Below are positions 59,441-64,000 of a stretch of 64,000 bases of DNA, one piece after another. This DNA is from Progne subis subis (Eukaryota; Chordata; Aves; Passeriformes; Hirundinidae). Below the pieces are notes generated by a model that worked only from the letters and a program-made list of their open reading frames with translations, had not been told where the DNA came from and did no database searches. Each line of letters starts with the position of its first letter. Position 1 is the first letter of the stretch. The DNA lies in the NCBI GenBank assembly GCA_022316685.1, contig JAKJHU010000108.1:558001-622000 (forward strand), in the 5' to 3' direction. Made by a program: the position numbers and the translations under genes.

Positions 59441-60355
59441 TCTCCCAGACTCCACATTTAATAAATGGCAGTGGAGTGGGTGGGGGAGCTGTGTTTACCC
59501 CGTGCCTGCCAGGCAGACAATGAACCTCCTCTCGCCCAGATGGCACAGGCTCCTCTCCAAGCTGATAAACAGGGCTGGTGCCATCCAAACGGGCCCAAAC
59601 ACAGCGAGAGAGCGGCAATTCCAGCGCCTCCAGTGACCATCTGGACACACAAACTGATTTTCTATTTGGATAATAAAGCCTCTCCTACGTCTCCAATATT
59701 AGCCGTGGATGGGGATGCTAATTGATTTAATTGAAGCTCTCCATGTCGAGCCGTGGGCACTGCCAAGCGTCTGGGTTTGGGTACGTGGTGGGGTTTAATC
59801 AGTGTTGGAAATTGCGGGGTGATTTTGAGGTTTTGGGGAAAGGAAGGGCTCTGTGGGAGCTCCTGGAGTGCGGGAATCACAAGTTCCTGCCCCAGAAAGG
59901 AAAGGGAGAAGCTTCTGCTGAGCTCCTGTAAGCAAAGGGACAGAATTTTGCTGCTCTTGGTAGTGCTGAGCTCTTTATCTTATTTAATTTTGAGCAAAGG
60001 TTGTCTTTTCATGTTTTATTTATACATATACACTCAAACACGTATCAGATGTGGTTATATGAGAAACAAAATCGCCGCCAAGTGATTAATATCCTTTATT
60101 TTTGGACTTTAGTAGCATCTCACAACTTGGCTCATGAGGCTCTGCAGAAAAAAAAATCCTGCATTCAGAGACTTCCAATGTAATGAGAACCCTCTCTGTG
60201 CCTTGAAAATCTGTTTGCTGGGCTCAAGAGATTTAAAATTTTGGAGAAACACCACTTTTGACCTAGAAGATATTGCCAGGGCTCCTCTGCCAAAAAATTA
60301 TCCCAGCCTGTCTCTTTTTTTTTTCTTTTTCTTTTTTTTTCCTTTAGATGACCTG

Positions 60356-60393
<38 letters not shown>

Positions 60394-62406
60394 CCATTAA
60401 ACAAACAAAACCAACAACAAAAAGAAAACCGGCAACCTTGCAGCAAAGTTATGCATTTAAAGAAGCGGCAAAAAGGGACTTCTTGCAGCAGGAACGGGAT
60501 CAGAACCAGTTGGTTTTGAACCTGTTCCCACGTAACCCCGGGCTTTTATTTGTGAATATTCCTGATCATCAAGGAACTTTATGATATTAAGGATATGTGG
60601 AGGTGGTTGGTATTTCCTAGGAAGAACACTTTTCCTCTTCCACTTGAGCTTTTGCCTGCTCTTCAGGGGAATATTTTGGATTTCTTTCCCCCCGTGCTTT
60701 CTCTTGTTTCAAGCAGGAGGGATGTTTGGCCTCATTTCCCGTTGGTTTTGCTCTGTGCAGACTCCTCATTAACTGGTTAATCAGGAAAACAGAGCCAAGC
60801 ACTTTTTGTGAAAGGCACTGTTGAGTTTGGAGGGGAGGAAAACAGCTCGGAGGAGGCACTTGCAAACCACCAAAACCATTGGCCCCAAATCCTTTTATCC
60901 AGTAAAATGGCTGGGAAAGGGGAGATAATTTGGGTTTTAGGAGCAGGGATGGGCATTTCCAAAAGGTGGGAGAGTCCAAGCGAGTGCTCTGGGCTGCCAA
61001 GGGAGGATCCTGAGGGCAGAAATTACAATTTTTCTGGGGGTTTTACCCCATCTTCTCGAGGGTGGAGGCTCTCGCAGGAGATTCAGGAATTGTGTCCCCT
61101 GATGTCACTGCACTTGTTAATTGGACTTGACAGATGATAATGAAGGAGAGGCTGTGGCTGAGCAAGGGCAGAGGGAATGGCAGCACTCCTGGGGGAGCAG
61201 GACAGAGCAGAAGAGTCCAGATGTCCAGGAGTTACGGGAGGTCACTCCAAGTTGTTAATCTTTGCTATTTCTGCTCCCAGAGGTGGCAGGGGAAAATCAG
61301 TGACTCTGAAGCGAAGGTTATTTATCTCCAGTTCACAACCCTGGCTGTTAAACCACATGAAAATGAGGTTTTTTTGGGGGAGGAACCCTCCTTTTTTGAG
61401 GATCAGATCCCCTCTTGGAGGGGAACAGAACCCCTGAGCAGATGTGGAGAGGGGGTGACATCGTGGTGCCCTGTCCCCAAAATGCAGCCCTGCTCCCTGG
61501 GGCTGTGGTCCTCTGCCCACCTGCCTTATGGCTAATGCATAATTAGCCTTAATTAGCTTAATTAGGCTGGAAAATGGAGGTGAGGGTTGCCTTTGCTGGA
61601 AGGTCAGCGTGTCCTCCCCTGGCTGGGGGATGCTGTGGCCTTGGCAGTGTGAGCGGGACTGAGCACTGCTCCATCGAGGAGAGGGATTGAAGTCCTTGGA
61701 AAAGGTGGGATTTTACTCCCTCGGGGGCAGGGCTGGTGTCTAAATTCCTCTGCAGGATCGGGCTGCGCTTTCTGGCTCCTCTCCCCACGAAAAGGAGGTG
61801 ACAGCACTTCTCTGGCTGCTGAGAAATGGAGCTGTTTCAGAGTCCTGAGCAAACAGCCGAGAGCTGCAGCTGTGCCGTGCCTGTCGTGAGAAAGAACTGC
61901 CTTGTTTGTCATCAAATCACCCCAAAGTGGCACCTTCTGCAGAGCAGTTGTGTCTGTAGGATGCTCAGAGGCTGCTGAGCGCCACAGGCAATATTTTCCC
62001 TGTGCTGAGAGCCTGCCAGAGTCGAGGGGACTCTCACTCCAGGCTTAGTTTGGAATTCTCCCTTCAGCAGAGCGATCCTCGTCGAGGGTTTTCGGCTCCT
62101 TGCCTCCCCTGACCGTGGGCTCTCCTGTTTTTCCATGTAATTAGCAGGGAGCTGCCTGACCAAAGTGCTGTTCCCTGACTGGCAGGAGCACAGCACTGAT
62201 GAGTCAGGGAGGAAGAGCTCCTGTTTGATTGGAAAAGGGGACTGGGGGGAAGGAAGGGGGAGAATCGCTGCCCGAGAGCTGTGGAATGAATGAATGGCAT
62301 TTGTTTAAAGACACATAAGGAGATTAATGATGGGAGTTAAAGTGTGAAAGCAAGAGGGCCTAAGTGTGGCAGTAATGGAATCCATTTTCTCCACCATCTC
62401 CTGCAG
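59441..62406. other. Intronic unique sequence with long T tracts, no gene seen
   Basis: Interrupted T runs at 60314-60341 and a T36 run at 60358-60393 stand out. Nothing else is recognised. The open frames here have no recognisable domain. Confidence 0.4.
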
Positions 62407-62507
62407 GAACTCTCTGGAAGTAGAGAAAGGGGAAAATTGCTTTACAGTAATAACTGTTATTTATATAAGGGAACAGCTTTGGATATATCAAAATGCGAGG
62501 TTTCAAG
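62407..62507 (+). other. Weak candidate cryptic exon, 101 nt
   Basis: The interval is preceded by TTTTCTCCACCATCTCCTGCAG (an acceptor-like pyrimidine tract) and followed by CAAG|GTAATG (a good donor). One frame is open across it. The sequence is AT-rich and non-repetitive, unlike its surroundings. It does not encode any GRIK4 segment I recognise. It is as likely a conserved noncoding element with chance splice signals as a real exon. Confidence 0.2.
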
Positions 62508-64000
62508 GTAATGACCGGCCTCTCACAATCATTGTTATCCATTTAAAAGACACTTTCTGTGATGGTGAAGAGATGGAGGAAATAGCCCCAGTCCTGCAAA
62601 CTGATCCAAAATGAAGTTTATTTTATTATTGTCGCCATTAGTCTGTTCCCAATCTGATAGGATTGTGTTAAGAAAAAGTGGTGAAGGCTGGAGGAGATGA
62701 AGTGGGGCTGGAAATCAGCCTTGCAGAATTTGTTGGGACCGTTTGATGGGCTCATTAGAGACCTGGAACCTCGTCTTGGCTCCTTTCAGAGCCTCCCTCC
62801 ACCGTGGCTCTGCTCCTTGGGCAGGAAATCTGTCTTGCACAAAGCAGGAGCTCAGCTCTTCGGCAGGAGTCAGGGGAGACTCATGAATGATTCACGAGGA
62901 GGGATTGGGGGTAGCAGGGAAGGATGATAATAATATTCTCCATGTGTCAAAATATAACAATAATTTGACCAGCTCTAATTTTTAATAACCACTGGGTTTG
63001 GGAGCAGATGTGATGGATGAGCTGGAGCAAGCCGTGGTCTCCCAAGCTGGCTTTTCACTTCAGAGCACCAAGGCCACTCTCTGAAATATTGGAGCTGTAC
63101 AAAACCTCTCAGGCTGTGAGAGGAAGGAGCAGAAAGCTGAAAAGGAAGGGACAAAGGGTCTGCTCTGCTTTCTTAATTCCAATTAGAATAAGTGTTAGAG
63201 ATGATCCTTAATTGATCCCGGCTCAGAGCAGCGCTGGAGTGGGAATTTTATCATCCTTAAACCTCCAATCTCGTGGAGTGAAACCTTTCAGGAGGAATTT
63301 TCCCTTGAACCCTGCAGGGTGTTGTTGTGAGTGTGGGATGAGCTGTGAGGGGTGGCCGGGAGTGGGTGACAGGGAGGGGAGCTCGGGGTTTTGGCGATGG
63401 GGTCACAGTTTGCTGTCCCAGACATGGCCCAGGACGTTTCTCACGTGGGAAGAGGCAGGGGAGGATGATAAAGCAGCCCTGTTTCTCCAGGCGGGCTCTT
63501 TCTGGCTGGGATAATGAAAAAGAATTGGATTTGTGAGGGCAGCTGACACAGCTGGCTGTCTCCAAGATGTTTTCATTGCTGTGTTAAGAAGTCTTTTACA
63601 GACTTGGAGAAGCACTGGGAACGTGCTGCTGCCTGAGGCTGCCAGCCCTGACTCCTCACGTGACAGCAGCCAGAGTGAACCTCCAGCAGAAATTCCAGGA
63701 GCACCACTGGAGTACCAGAGTGGGAAGGGGCCTTGGAAAGGTCTCCTGTCCCCCTGCTCTCCAAGTGTGCAAGTGTCAAACTTCAGCTCTTGCAGGTATC
63801 CTCATTAAGATGGCTGGAAGGAGGAGGAGTTAATGATCTGAGCCATGACTTCAATTAATCAGTGTAAATGTTGCTTATTTGTAACATAAACCCCAGCCTA
63901 TAGAAAGCTCTGTTGTTTAATTAAGCTCATCCCTGGGAACCCTGATCCAGTTCCTTGCTGCATTAATGTCACTGATTCAGTTTCCCCTCTGAGCAGCTCC
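62508..64000. other. Intronic unique sequence to the window edge, no gene seen
   Basis: No element or exon recognised. AT-rich unique sequence continues to about 62660. Confidence 0.4.

Larger units (their letters stand above)
24973..64000 (+). other. Inferred first coding intron of GRIK4 (continues past the window)
   Basis: I looked for the next GRIK4 exon, expected to start by completing an alanine codon and to encode a stretch like AILDDPMEC, and did not see it. The intron is therefore probably at least 39 kb. This agrees with the very long 5' introns of mammalian GRIK4. It holds CR1 fragments, at least three LTRs, four minisatellites and three CpG-dense patches. A short exon missed by eye remains possible. 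Confidence 0.6.

Noticed and set aside
1..64000. tRNA, rRNA or snRNA genes
   Set aside because: I saw no cloverleaf with A and B boxes and no rRNA or snRNA core; a covariance-model search would settle it.

Overview
The window reads as ordinary, gene-poor vertebrate DNA from a bird, most likely a songbird. The bird call rests on many short, truncated CR1 LINE 3' ends in both orientations and on retroviral LTRs that, from memory, resemble passerine families. It also rests on the one recognisable exon, which fits the bird version of the kainate-receptor gene GRIK4 (in mammals this gene is very long and mostly intron). There is no prokaryotic architecture: no operons, no dense coding, no CRISPR array, no rRNA and no tRNA that I can see.

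The only coding sequence I can support is one exon on the + strand at 24841-24972. It has a good splice acceptor (CTCCCTGCAG), about 50 nt of 5' UTR, an ATG at 24891, 27 codons and a phase-1 donor (G|GTGAGT). The peptide is a leucine-rich signal peptide followed by SPHSLRI, which matches the N-terminus of GRIK4 (KA1) in length and in the mature start. Two upstream ORFs lie in the same exon. Everything before 24841 is therefore GRIK4 5' intron or flank, and everything after 24972 is the first coding intron. I did not see the next GRIK4 exon, so that intron probably runs beyond the right edge (at least 39 kb).

Layout. 1-24840 holds an LTR-like retroviral fragment (1.47-1.85 kb), CR1 fragments, an 80-bp-arm inverted repeat (6.4-6.7 kb), a 71-bp tandem array (7.0-7.3 kb), a 139-bp pure pentanucleotide pyrimidine tract (11.26-11.40 kb) and a hairpin-like inverted repeat (16.1-16.25 kb). 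24841-24972 is the exon. A roughly 12-unit, 82-bp minisatellite starts only about 130 bp past its donor (25.10-26.09 kb) and repeats a GGTGAG donor-like motif. Between 26 and 46 kb lie CR1 pieces, a CpG-dense patch (31.08-31.35 kb) and a 12-unit, 40-bp minisatellite (31.54-32.02 kb). Two solo LTRs of one family (46666-47064 and 52438-52840) each carry TG...CA ends and their own 6-bp target duplication; the first sits inside a CpG-rich patch. Further right come a 62-bp minisatellite (54.0-54.5 kb), a CpG-dense patch (54.78-55.03 kb), a TA/poly-T tract (56.0 kb), a third LTR-like block (59 kb) and AT-rich unique sequence that could be conserved noncoding DNA.

I found no convincing undescribed gene system. 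The signals most worth checking are the donor-like minisatellite beside the GRIK4 exon, the uORFs in that exon, the LTR that splits a CpG-rich segment, and the two other CpG-dense patches inside the inferred intron.
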